NCBI GenBank assembly: GCA_003952965.2
Contig: CM025853.1
Span: 1,320,645 to 1,384,644, forward strand
Length of the DNA: 64,000 nucleotides
Origin: Morella rubra
Taxonomy: Eukaryota; Streptophyta; Magnoliopsida; Fagales; Myricaceae
Reading direction: 5' to 3'
Made by a program: the position numbers and the translations under genes. Positions 1 to 10,795 of this stretch are shown here, piece by piece (positions within the stretch are counted from its first letter, which is position 1; each line of letters starts with the position of its first letter). Below the pieces are notes generated by a model. It was not told the DNA's origin. It saw nothing but the letters and a program-made list of their open reading frames with translations, and made no database searches.

Positions 1-299
1 AAGAATTATTTTATTCTATCTTGCAAATGAGGTTCATGAACATGCAAAATCATTTACGCTTGCCACCCAAACTAAAGATCCTTTTCTGGATGCATATAAA
101 CTTAGATTTAAGAAACACAAAGAGTCATATGACTACTAAAAATTCAAAACTCAAATGGTGCTAACTAAATTAGTTCCCAATTATTCTCAAAATTTTGGTG
201 ATTAAGCTAGATTCAAAACTCTATTGGTGGATATCAAATTCAATTATTCTCTGTTATGTGGGAATGGAAAAGATGGAGCGGAGTTTTTTTTTTTTAAAG

Positions 300-640
300 C
301 ATGGAGTGGAGGAGTTGGTGGGCTAATTCCCAAATTTTTCGAGATGACAAAATGGAACTGGACAAAGGAACATTCGCGGAAAGATGAAAGGAAGGGAATC
401 ATGAAGAAGAAGTGTACTGGTCCATAGCTCTCTGCTTTTTGACGTCTTCACCAATGGACAGAACCATCCATACGTCTCTGGAGAATGGCTTTTTCTCCAG
501 ACTACTATCGCTCCTTCAAACAATTACCAATTTGAGAACCTGATTTCAAGCGATGCATAGGAACTTATGCTGCGTTACTAGCTTCTGATCATGTTTCAAC
601 GTTTCGTGTACGTATGCAAATGTGAAAGGAAAACGGTATT
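300..640. repeat. Flank-type repeat, copy 1 of about 6
   Basis: About 300 bp reading through 'agctctctgctttttgacg' and 'aagcgatgcataggaactta'. The same element appears at about 15830-16090, 17480-17705, 38040-38300, 40150-40520 and 42590-42915. Each copy is followed on the right by the same AT-rich MITE. Two copies sit in the upstream flanks of NLR-A and NLR-B, so the element may be part of an ancestral resistance-gene upstream region. No coding capacity is apparent. Confidence 0.7.
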
Positions 641-654
641 GAGAATATTAAAAA

Positions 655-960
655 AGAAATTAAAAAAAATATAAATACAATTTACACCCTCCAATATATA
701 ATCTTAATACTTTACAACTCAAATTATTATTTTTTATCGTATTGCAGCTACCAACTATTAATTTTAGATAATTTACACCCTTGATTCGTTACATTTTTTT
801 TGTTAACTTAAATTGATTTTTTTGCTTCTATAATTTTATTCTCATAAGATAGTAGTTGTTCAAAAAATTATAGAGATAAAATTGTTATTTCACATGTAAA
901 ATTTTATTTTCTATTCAAATTGGCTGAAAATATAGAAACTGCCTTGTTAGTAGTGATGGA
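655..960. mobile_element. AT-rich MITE remnant (family M1)
   Basis: About 300 bp, over 75% AT by eye, with the phrases 'atttacaccctccaatatat' and 'aaaattatagagataaaatt'. Related copies lie at 16105-16385, 17965-18205, 38325-38605, 40555-41205 (interrupted), 42945-43220 and 49019-49428. Only the last has clear terminal inverted repeats, so this copy is called a remnant by homology to it. Confidence 0.6.
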
Positions 961-1959
961 CCTACACCGCTAAAAGATGCGCAAAAGAAATTTAGTCATT
1001 AAATTATTGAGAGCTGGTGTTAGGAGACGGGTTCATTCACCTGATGTTTGATTATTTAAACATAGATGTGAAAACCTGTTGCAATAATATCAAGAAGAGT
1101 GCACTAAAATTGGTTGGCCACTTACTAATTTCAACTCTTATGAGGAGTTCTTTCATATTTTAGAGATTTGATAGAAGGCATTCCCCTGATATTTACAAGT
1201 TTCCCCTACTCTCCAGCACCCTGAAATTATGTCAATGACGACAGGTTACAGGACTTACTTTTTCAAAAGAACTGGACCTTAGAGATTTATTTATAGATTT
1301 TGTTATCCTAGAGACGTGTTTGTAAAGAGCCAATACTACAGGGATTTGTGATGTAATTAAGACTTCATTTATACCTTTCGTGACGTATATTATGCTCAAT
1401 TTTTTTTTCTTGAAGTTTTTAAGGACAATCTTTAATAGTGTTGCCTAGGATAAGCTAAATTGTAAAAGAAATTCACGAAATACTCCAACCATATGACATC
1501 ATGGACACCTGTTAAATTCTATAGAAGTGCTTGCTTTGTGGTGCTTAATCTTATTAGGACAGGAATTGCCTAAAATCGTTTGAGGTTTTTAGTGGGTGGG
1601 TTTCTTTAAATCTCAACCAGTCTTTGTGCGGAAATTCAACAGTAAGGATTTTGAAAGTGCTTTCTCAACACTAACGAAAGCATTCCTTCATACACAATTG
1701 AAAAGTATAGATGAGATGATTTAACTTTAATTCGTCAAAAAAAAAAAAAATTCCTCTTGATTGGCCGCATGTGACTGAAGAGAATTATTGGAGACTCCAA
1801 ACTTACAATTGTGTGAAGTTTCTACTTAATAATTTGTAAGACTTATCAATCAAAGAATACTTTGGAACTCTTAAAAGTACTGATCAAAATTCCTGCAAAA
1901 TGAGAACTTGACTTTTGTTCATTGGAATATTTGTTGTGTTGACATTTCAGACCAAACAA

Positions 1960-2240
1960 TCCCAAGGAGTTGGTCTAGGGGATCAGGACCTAGGGCCTGG
2001 AGGTGTACTTTCCCTAAGGTCGTCTTAGGTTCAAATTCTCTCAGATGCAAATAATTCATTGAACCACTACCACAGTAAAGTCGGATTGACCTGACCTGTG
2101 TGGCTTGAGGGATGCACCGACTTGAGATTTACTAGTCCATTAGGTGAGTTTCACTCCGATGGACTTACCAAGCTAAGTTTCTTCTTGTCACCCAAGCGAA
2201 CAAATGTAGACCTTAAGTCAATTAGACATGAGAAATTTTG
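1960..2240 (+). mobile_element. tRNA-derived SINE
   Basis: It has a pol III A-box-like motif (TGGTCTAGGGG at 1971-1981) and a B-box-like motif (GGTTCAAATTC at 2028-2038), as in tRNA-derived plant SINEs. The body runs through 'ttgacctgacctgtgtggct' and ends in a pyrimidine-rich segment near 2180-2200. The spacing between boxes is slightly long. The same element sits at about 44250-44530 and, more diverged, at 45385-45660. I could not define target-site duplications. Confidence 0.6.
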
Positions 2241-2922
2241 ACCCAAAAAAGGCCTCATCAGGTTATACACGGAAATCAATCTGTAATCACATTACCTCTA
2301 GGCATTACGCATGACTCAAATTGAGGGAGTGGGCTGTTCTCGGTCCATAGGCATTAAGGCCCACTTCAACTGAAACCACACATCAAAACTTAATAAGCAA
2401 GGTCAGGAATTTTCAGAGGCAAATGAATTTCTTGGAATTTTCTACATGAATTGTGGCGGGAGGGATTTTAAGGTAAAAAATCCTTATCATCCTCCTAATT
2501 GCAATCGCTAATATTCTCCAAGGTCATTGGTCAATTGCATATAATTCGATTATGCATGATTGCTTTGAAGACAAAATGATTCACTCATCGTAATCTTTGC
2601 GACTTAAATGAATGAGGCAAAATTTTGTTTTAAAATCATAAGAACAATTGCTACAGAGACTTTTGAACCTAGTTAGGCGACTCATATAACTCTCATTCAC
2701 ATTATTGAAAATTCACGTTTCGCCTAAATTAGCTAAATCACAAAAGAAACTCATAAATTAATATTCCAACTCCATATGACATCATGGACCAACGTCAAGT
2801 TCTATAAAAATTGGAAAAAAGACACTGTGCACTCTAAATCATAATTCAATGTCGTTTCAGAAGTCCAAACTACTAAGTGTGTAGCACCTGCTAAGAAAAT
2901 GTAATGTGATTCTTAAAACATG

Positions 2923-5290
2923 TTACTTGACCTTGACTTGAGAGGAAGCAGACAGGAGGCTCTGTTCAATACTTTTTGTGACATAAATGAATGGGGCTCA
3001 ATTTTGTTTTGAAGTTTCTAAGAACACTTTCTACGTAGACTAAATGGTATTTTAATTAGGACTTGTTAAGCGACCAATGAGTCCCCATAATCCCAATGCC
3101 GGAAACCAAAAATCACACTCAATTGTCAAAAGTAAAACCTGATCTCGAACAGGACAAGCCTAATGTATGAAAGCAGGTGAACAAAAACGGTTGTCGACAA
3201 CCAAACGAGCATTAAGGTCAATAATTGGAAAGAGGTTGTCACGTGTATCACAGTTTGGGGGACAAAGAGGCGCTTTCAGATTACAAACCAATTTTTGAAA
3301 AACAATATGAACGCTAAAGGAAAAAGGAGGATTTTTAAGAAAAAGCTAGGCTTCAAGACTTTTTTATCTTATTTCGCTGGGAGCTAAAAGCCTTTTTCAC
3401 TTGTGGATTGGGCGGCTAGACTTCAAGTTATAAAAATCCCAAGTGGGCCAAATTGATGAGTGCTCGCTAAAAATTCAACTCAGTTGTCATAACCATGTCA
3501 AAATCAATGTCGAAAAAGCATCACCTGGAGCTCAGCTCATAAATCAATCCAAGGGATACAGCTATTCCTCCAGATTCCATGAGTGGCAGTGTTTATGCAC
3601 GTCGGGAGTATAGGTCTCATCTAGACAATACTTGAGACCATACTAAAAGGTGCACATAAGACGACAGGGGACCATTTATCTTTGGTTTCTGGAAATTTTG
3701 ATGCAAGCTTAAATTATTTATAAAATTGATGTTAATAAAAACTCTGGGGAATCAAATAAAACAAGTGCCACCAACTCCAAGACAGAAGTGGGTCTCATGT
3801 CAATTGGACACAGTCGTGCTTAAATTATGGAATCTGGACCTTTTTTTTTTCTGAATAGGAATTTGGTCATGAATCAAGAAACGATGTTGCTAACAAGAAC
3901 AAGCCAAATGCATAAATATTAATCAGCATATTTCGGTCCCTAGATAATTTCACCACCTAATTCTTAAAATTTAAGCCGTATTTGAATTTGAAGTATTTAT
4001 TTCAAAATAAAAGTACTATTAAGAATAACAGGATACTGACCAACCTATTAAAATCTAAAGAATTTATTTAGAGGATCCTATACACCAATTACATTTCTAA
4101 CCGCAAAATATAGCATTATTCAATAGTAGTCTTCGTACGTGCAACACTCAACAAAGCGAATTGAAAAATCAAACTTGGCTCACCTTGGAGCTCGAGGCAC
4201 TCCGACTCCGTCCGATCCAATAACCCGACGGTGTAATTCGGGTCGGCGATTGACCTGAGCATGTACTGCTTCTTCCCGGCGGAGTCGTTGGGCACGATGC
4301 AAGCCTGCAACTCTGCGATCTCGTCAACACCCCTCCGAATCCGAACGAGAATAGAGGTCTTCTCCTTCTTGAACGCATCGTGAAAAATCTTCTGGACGCC
4401 GCTCCTGCCGCTCCTGAACGGCGCCTTCAAGAGGCTGAACGAACCGGAGCTGCCGATTCGGGTCGAAGCAGAGTTGCCTATGCGGAGCTCCTCGACTATG
4501 TCGCCGGTCTGCAGAAAATCGCCGGTCCACTCGTCGGCTTTGGAGGACCCTTTGAGGCACTCGATGGAGAGAACCGTTGGCGAGGACCTTGGGTCGGAGA
4601 TGGGCTGGACTCGGTCCATAGGCATTAAGCTTTTAGGGCCCACTTCAACTAAAACTCCAACCGAACCCACACCTCATTACTTATAGCAGAGCCACCAAGC
4701 TGAGGAAGAGACGAGAGAGAGAGAGGTGGAGAGCAAAGTGAAAGAACTTTCAGAGGCTAATGAATATTCTGGGATTTTCTTTGGAATTGTACAGGGGAGG
4801 GGTTTTATTGGTGAAAAATCCTTATCATGATCCTAATTATAATTTTCTGAGATTCTCCATAGTCAATAAAGAAATTATGATTGTTACCTTAATGTAGCCC
4901 CACTTGCTAAGAAAATGTAAACGCGGTTCTCAAAACATGCTACTTGACCTTGACTTGAGAGAATGAAGACAAAGAGGCTCTATTCTCTTTGTTTTGAACT
5001 TTCTAAGAACAATTCCTGCATATAATTAAATTGTATTTTAATTAGGATAAGTAAATTAAGCTAGCTGTTATTTATGCCATTGAAAATTCATAGCTTACCT
5101 AGGATTAGCTTTTTATTATAAGAGAAATCCATAGAATATTTGGGCAATATGAAATCATTACCACCTTCGAAATCTAGGGAAGTGATTATTTGCTACACAC
5201 AATATTTGGTCAATATTATTTTGCTGCACAAAATTCGTTGAATACCAAATTTGGATGGACTTGATCCAGCTTGAAAACTGACTAGACTAA
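2923..5290. repeat. Block T, copy 1
   Basis: Matches 50804-52680 with clearly more differences than block S shows between its copies. Copy 2 lacks 408 bp of this copy (3358-3765, flanked by CAAG on both sides) and 119 bp inside the gene fragment at 4184-4670. In this copy block T follows block S directly; in copy 2 they are separated by about 5.6 kb. Apart from the gene fragment, the block holds AT-rich non-coding sequence. Confidence 0.85.
4184..4670 (-). CDS. First exon of a conserved plant protein of unknown function (orphan fragment)
   Basis: The frame opens with ATG at 4670 (MGSVGVLVEVGPKSLMP...) and stays open for about 162 codons to a good splice donor, AAG|GTGAG, at 4184/4183; beyond that the frame reads into intron-like sequence. 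Upstream (4671-4745) is a CT-rich leader typical of plant 5' UTRs. The sequence resembles the N-terminus of a conserved plant protein family that I recognise but cannot name; no catalytic motif is visible. No downstream exons are found towards lower coordinates in the window, so this is probably a captured first exon rather than a working gene. A shorter, deleted copy is at 51685-52058. GC content is much higher than the surroundings. Confidence 0.6.
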
Positions 5291-5309
5291 GAATGCAATA
5301 ATAAGTAGC

Positions 5310-5880
5310 TAATACCTGGAGGAATGACAAGACACAGATTGAGCTTTCACTAGTGGCTATTGTTCACGGGTCTGCCCATCATTGTGTCAATATAAAGTTC
5401 ACTTCTTCCTACAGATTTAAATTTTCGAGATAGTGATGATTCATCATTTTGTTACTGTTCTCAATAGGGAAAAATTGCATTGTTTATTTGTTTTCTAGTA
5501 TCGTCTGTGCATGGTATGTATCTTATATGCACTTAGGAAAGGATACAAAAAGAAAAAAAAAAAAAACCGAAAGCAAAAGGGATACTAAGAAAACAATTTG
5601 ATCTACCTTGTTTCGTTGATCGATAAGATCGCTTTCTACATCCGTTCTTAAGTTTTTCAAAATTTTAATAACTGGAAGTAACAGAAACTGCACAAGAATC
5701 CTACGTTTCCATTGATTACATTTTCCTCCATGGCAACTTTCAAGAGAAAGGTACTGGATGATAAATTGGATTATACACTTCAGGAGATATGCCACAAGAC
5801 CAAAAGTCCCGCTGGTTTTCACCAAGAAATAACAGCATAACCATACTCAATTTAAAATACACACACAAGTGCATCAGGTG
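5310..5880. repeat. NLR-relic tail module, copy 1
   Basis: Begins with 'tgacaagacacagattgagc' and runs through 'gcatggtatgtatcttatat' and a poly-A tract to 'ttacattttcctccatggca'. Copies lie at 9945-10490, 30500-30890, 32320-33000 (diverged) and 57413-58070. It always lies among the relic exons near the NLRs, and looks like intron or 3' flank of the ancestral gene. No protein is supported. Confidence 0.65.
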
Positions 5881-6395
5881 ATATTTTTGGGTCCCTGGGT
5901 TACAAACATCATGGCTTTGAGGTTATAAAAGGATTAGAATTTATGCTTCAAATTAGGTTAGGAAAGAATGAATTTTGAAGCATTACAACTATGCGTGAGA
6001 AACCAACGGACAGGACAGAGCAAACCTGGAAAATGCTATCCTAAAAATCTACCCAACCATGAATCAACTTATCTTCCAGCCATCGAAAAAATATTGTAAA
6101 AGAATTTAATGTTGGAGGCCAATCATTCACTTACTTGGTGTTGTCCTTTGGTTCCATCGGAGAGACTGACTAGTCTTTGAATTACAGTATCCGAAATAAT
6201 GAACAAGTGGCAAGACATTCTGTTTCAGTAAATATCAGATTTTAAGCAAAAGTAAAACAGAAATGGTAAATGATATTGATAAATGACTAGCTAGTTGAGA
6301 AAAGAAAAACGAAAGAAGAAATACCCAACCGTAAAAACTGAAATACTGCTGACACAGTCGATCTATGCAAGGAACTTGCTAGACTTTGGGCTCGT

Positions 6396-6614
6396 TCAAA
6401 TCACTTCCCCGCGAATCTTTATGCTGGGGACATGACCAATCTTGCTCCATTCATTTCCTTTTCTTTTCAACTGTGTCTCTAGCAAATGACATTCTTTGAT
6501 CTCTAGATATCGAAGGGAAGCAGGCAGCCCCTCTTCTATTAGGAATTTGAACTTAGGGCAATGAAGGATCTCCAAAAAATGAAGTTCACATATGAGTGTA
6601 TGTTTAGCCTCATC
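6396..6614 (-). CDS. Orphan NLR 3'-terminal exon Y1 (LRR end), intact frame
   Basis: A 219-nt exon on the minus strand: acceptor TATAG|GATGAGG at 6615/6614, then 72 open codons and TGA. The peptide starts DEAKHTL, contains the LRR unit CPKFKFLIEEGLPASL and ends in KIRGEVI, matching the C-terminus of NLR-A (CPKFKFLPEKGLP ... KIDGEVI). It is therefore the tail of an NLR without its body. The next exon upstream in orientation, X1 at 6833-6984, ends in a phase that does not join Y1 directly. Y2 (10796-11011) and Y3 (58570-58787) are paralogues. It could be an alternative last exon or a relic; no upstream NB-ARC lies in direct splicing range. Confidence 0.6.
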   Translation of the reverse strand, partial: DEAKHTLICELHFLEILHCPKFKFLIEEGLPASLRYLEIKECHLLETQLKRKGNEWSKIGHVPSIKIRGEVI

Positions 6615-6832
6615 CTATACAAAAACAAAAAAGGTGGATCAAATTAGATAAACCTGACTAATTAAGCACAAGGGTACATAATCATCCTATCCCAATAAAG
6701 TTTGATCTGTACAAAGCTAACTGAAACGAGTCACAATCAAATATATTGGTTAGTAGAAGAGATAGTTGTATAACATTTTTGAGTTCCATACTATTCCAGG
6801 CATCAAGCAAAAACAAGAGAAGAGGAAAAAAC

Positions 6833-6984
6833 CTGTATGATAAACAATCCTTTCCAAGGTTTGCTGCATCGAGGGGCTGAAATTTCAGCAATTGCAGATG
6901 CACTGGACAGCTCTGTGCCTCTGTCAGTTTAACAGGGAGAACGCTCATGGGGAATGGTTCATCATTGTCCTTCGATGCAATTAC
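6833..6984 (-). CDS. Orphan exon X1 of unidentified gene G (152 nt, open)
   Basis: Minus strand; acceptor TTTTAG|GTAATTG at 6985/6984 and donor TACAG|GTTTTT at 6833/6832. The only open frame gives VIASKDNDEPFPMSVLPVKL followed by TEAQSCPVHLQ, 50 codons plus two bases. The same 152-nt exon with both splice sites recurs at 9572-9723 and 30070-30221 (open) and 56977-57128 (one stop), with degraded forms near 7860, 28130, 31945 and 55850. I do not recognise the protein. Exon W (for example 27738-27836) lies upstream in the same orientation, so W and X may belong to one gene. Confidence 0.5.
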
Positions 6985-7447
6985 CTAAAACAATAACATT
7001 ACGACAAATTTGAGTATGCTTTAGGATAACCCTAGCAAGCCAAAAAGATGTTTGCCATTGATGTAAAATAACTTAAAACATTCTCCAGATTTTTTTTTTG
7101 ATAAGTAACATTCTCCATAATTTTAGAAGCAGCTATCCTATTTAATGGGCATTTATGATTCTGTCCTTGCTTGAATCAATTGTATACTCAACGAAAGCCG
7201 CTTCTTTTCAAAGACTGACACCTTCCTGCTGGTCAAATGGTGACCGACTTCTTCTCTTGTTATTGTTAGCAGTAACATCCTTCATCATAGTATTCAACCT
7301 CATACTTGAGTAATGAAATAGCTCATTTTAATCAGACATGGAAAAAACAAAATGACCACAAACTATTCATAAGACTACTGAGGCATCTGATCCAATATGC
7401 ACAAAAACAAATTAGCAGTGCAGAGAACATAACAGCAAAATCAACAC

Positions 7448-7546
7448 CTGAATAGCACCAAGCATGGAACAAGCACGTTTGAATTCAACAATAAGGTATC
7501 AACAGTGTTGCTGCGTCCAAGATAACACTACATACCACCCCTGTTG
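7448..7546 (-). pseudogene. Exon W1 of gene G, with a nonsense codon
   Basis: A 99-nt exon homologous to the open W2 at 27738-27836 (QQGWNVVLSW...). The splice sites are kept, but the codon after QQHC is TGA, so the frame is broken. It lies about 0.5 kb upstream (in gene orientation) of X1. Confidence 0.5.
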
Positions 7547-7859
7547 CTGCATACAACAAAGATGAAAAGTGAATATAGTTAAAAGTAATAAGTCCAAACG
7601 GGGTGCCAAATCTACTATTTGATGGACCTTATTTCTTATGGCTGGGCCAACGTTGCTTGAAAACAGCTTCAAGTTGTTCCGCAGTTTACAATTCCATCCA
7701 AATATCATAAGTCTCACTAAAACAAGTAACAATAAATATATTGGGTAGTACAAGAGATGGTCGCATGATATTTTTGAGTATTACCCATTCCAGATATCAA
7801 GCAGAAACAAGAGAAGTAAAAACCATGTTATATAATTATCAAACGTTTCCAAGTAAAAA

Positions 7860-7977
7860 CAAGAGGAGCTGAAACTTCAGGTATTGCAGATCCAAGGGAC
7901 AGCTCTGTGCCTCTGCAAGTTTAACAGGAGAGTCCATCGTGGAATGGATCATTATCGTCCTTCAATGCACTTACCTA
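7860..7977 (-). pseudogene. Degraded exon X relic
   Basis: Minus-strand sequence encoding pieces of the X peptide (PVKLAEAQSCPLDLQ) with the TAG|GTAAGTGC acceptor near 7974, but with frameshifts and no matching donor. It matches the relics at 28130-28278 and 55850-55970 more closely than X1. Confidence 0.45.
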
Positions 7978-8823
7978 AAACAAGCATAATACAACAAATT
8001 TGTATATGCTTATTGATATGATTGTTTGTCACTAAGGTTTAGTGCCTACTCATCAAAAACTTGCAAAATATCTAATCCACAAAGAAATGACAGCATAAGC
8101 ATAGTAGATTTAAAAAGAAAATTAGCGTATAAGTGCCTCAGATGATATTCTTCTTGGTGACAAAGATCCCGGCTTTGAGGCTTCAAAAGGATTAGGATTA
8201 TGCTTCAAATTAGGTGAGCAAAGAATGAGTTTTGCAGGGTTGGCTATGGTCTTGAAGCCAAAGGAAACAACAGAGCAAACCTGAAAAATGCTATCCTAAA
8301 AATCCCGTCAACTATCAACTACGAATCAAATAATCTGTCAGTCATCAAACAGATATTGTAAAGAATTTAGTGTCAAAGGCCCTTCATTCACTTGCTTAAA
8401 AGTTCAAACTGTAGAGAGCTAACCATGCCAGTCCGGTTATTAAGTAGGTGAAAATTGACCACAGAAAAGAAACCATGAGGAATTCAGGCTAGCATAGTTA
8501 AAAACCTGCAGGAATTGGAGCATCCCCAGCTTTGTACACTCCAGAGTAATTTCTAGGTATGGGATCGGAGAGGCCGACTAGTCTTTGAATTATAATCTCC
8601 AAAATAATGAAGCGGAGGAAGATTGAACGAGTGGCAAGGCATTCTGTTTCAGTAAAGAAAGGTTTTAAGCAAACGTTAAAAGGAAATTGTAAATGTCATT
8701 GATAAATTAATAGGTAGTTGAGAAGAGAAAAACAAAAACAGAACAGAAATAACTAACTGTAAAAGCTGAAATACTGTTGCCGCAGTCCGTCTATGCAGGG
8801 AACTTGCAATACTTTGAGCTACA

Positions 8824-9107
8824 TCAAATCACTTGGCCACCAATCTTTACGCAGGGGACATGAGCAATCCAGCTCCATTCTTTTCCCTTTTTCCTTTTCA
8901 ACTGTTTCTCGAACAAAGAACATTCTTTGATCTCTAGAGATACAAGGGAGGCAGGCAGCCCCTCTTCTGGCCGGAACTTGAACTTAGGGCAACGAAAGAT
9001 ATCCAAATATCAAAGAGAGGCGAGGTGGCGAAGGCACTTCTTGTCCAGAGAGTCCCGCTGGTTGTCACAAAGTTTTAGTGCCTCTTCATCAAAAAATGAC
9101 AAAATGT
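8824..9107 (-). pseudogene. Orphan NLR 3' exon Z1 (LRR end) with internal stop
   Basis: The acceptor AAG|ACATTTTG lies at 9108/9107. The reading starts ILSFFDEEALKLCDNQRDSL, runs through one LRR (FRCPKFKFRPEEGLPASL) and ends in CVKIGGQVI and TGA at 8824. At the SLRY motif the Arg codon reads TGA instead of the CGA found in Z2 (28741-29013), so the exon is interrupted. It resembles Y exons over the final 60 residues but has a different front part. Confidence 0.55.
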
Positions 9108-9571
9108 CTTAACTCCAGAAAGGAATAACAGCACAAGCATAGTAGATTTAAATAGAAAATCCACATACAAGTGGATCAGATGATATTCTTGGGTCACTTG
9201 GTCACAAAGATCATGGCTTTGAGGTTATTAAAGGATTAGGATTTATGCTTCAAATTAGGTAAGGCTCTGCTCGAGAAAAAAAACGAAAGGTCAGAGAAAA
9301 CCTGGAAAATGCTGTCCTAAAAATCACATAAAGTATGAATCAAATAATCTGCTAGTCGTCCGGCATATATTGTAAAGAATTTAGTATAAGAGGCCAATCA
9401 TTTCACTTACTTGTCGTTGTCCTTTGGTACCGATAAAAGTTCAATCTGTACAAAGCTAACCGAAACAAGTCACAATCAGATATATTGGTTAGTAGAAAAG
9501 ATAGTTGTATAACATTTTTGAGTTACATACTATTCCAGGCATCAAGCAACAACAAGAGAAGAAGTAAAAAC

Positions 9572-9723
9572 CTGTATGATAAGCAATCCTTTCCAAGGTT
9601 TGCTGCATCGAGGAGCTGAAACTCCATGAATTGCAGATGCACAGGACAGCTCTGTGCCTCTGCAAGTTTAACAGGGAGAATGCTCACGTGGAATGGATCA
9701 TCATTGTCCTTCGATGCACTTAC
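9572..9723 (-). CDS. Orphan exon X3 of gene G (152 nt, open)
   Basis: Same structure as X1: acceptor TAG|GTAAGTGC, donor CAG|GTTTTT, 50 codons plus two bases. The peptide VSASKDNDDPFHVSILPVKL continues AEAQSCPVHLQFMEFQ. It lies between exon Z1 and a tail module. No upstream W exon is found next to it, so it is probably a duplicated fragment. Confidence 0.45.
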
Positions 9724-9944
9724 CTAAAACAAGACATTTACCATTGATGTAAAATAACTTAAAACATTCTCCAGAATTTTAGAAGCAGCTATCCTATAGA
9801 ATGGGCATTTATGATTCTGTTCTTACTTGAATGAATTGCATAGTCCGAAAGCCGCTTCTTTTCAGACTGACACCTTCCTCCTCGCCAAATGGTGACTGAC
9901 TTCTTCTCTTGTTGTTGTTAGCAGTAACATCCTTCATCATAGTT

Positions 9945-10490
9945 TGCTAGTGCCTGGATGAATGACAAGACACAGATTGAGCTTTCACTAGTGGCTATTG
10001 TTCACGGGTCTGCCCATCATTTTGTTAATATAAAGTTCACTTCTTCCTACAGATTTAAATTTTTGAGAGAGTGACGATTTTTCATTTTTTGGTAGGGGGT
10101 TTGGCAGATAGGAAATTGGTCTAACTGACTTTGTTACTGTTCTCAATTTGGAAAAATTGCATTTGTTTATTTGTTTTCTAGTGTCGTCTGTGCATGGGAA
10201 GTATCTTATATGCACTTAGGGTTTAGCCAAAAAAAAAAAAATTTTATATGCACTTAGGAAAAGATACAAAAAAAAAAAAAAAAAAAAAACTGAAACAAAA
10301 GTGATACTGAGGATAAAGAAAGGAGCACCGTGGAAAATTGATCTACCCTGTTTCATCGATCGATATCGCTCTCTACAACCTTCTTAAGGTTCACTTTTCA
10401 AAATTTTTATAACTGGAAGTAGCAGAAACTGCACAAGAATCCTACGTTGCCATTGATTACATTTTCCTCAATGGCAGCTTTCAAGAGAAT
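9945..10490. repeat. NLR-relic tail module, copy 2
   Basis: Close match to 5310-5880, with two poly-A tracts (10226-10240 and 10268-10290). No gene is supported here. Confidence 0.6.
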
Positions 10491-10795
10491 TTAATGTAAA
10501 AGAATTTAATGTCGGAGGCCAATCTTGCACTTACTTGGTGTTGTCCTTCGGTTCCATCGGAGAGACCGAATAGTCTTTGAATTATAGTCTCCGAAATAAT
10601 GAACAAGTGGCAAGGCATTCTGTTTCAATAAATATCAGGTTTTAAGCAAAAGTAAAACAGAAATGGTAAATGATACTGATAAACGAATAGCTAGTTGAGA
10701 AGAGAAAAACGAAAGAAGAACTACCTAACCATAAAAACTGAAATACGGCTACCGCAGTCCATCTATGCAGGGAACTTGCTAGACTTTGAGCTCAT

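Larger units (their letters stand above)
1..2918. repeat. Block S, copy 1 (near-identical long direct repeat)
   Basis: This stretch matches 42292-45208 almost base for base; the same single-base details, poly-A run and SINE occur in both. Visible differences are few: a small indel near 255-290 and a rearranged patch near 1000-1110. It contains a 5'-flank-like element (300-640), a MITE remnant (655-960) and a SINE (1960-2240). I see no convincing gene in it; short open frames are not conserved as protein. The window starts inside the repeat, so its left edge is unseen. In copy 2 the block lies directly upstream of a coiled-coil gene relic. Confidence 0.9.

Noticed and set aside
4116..4670. Reading the 184-codon frame through to its stop as a complete protein
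   Set aside because: A strong AAG|GTGAG donor at 4184 and loss of family-like sequence after it show that the last codons are intron.
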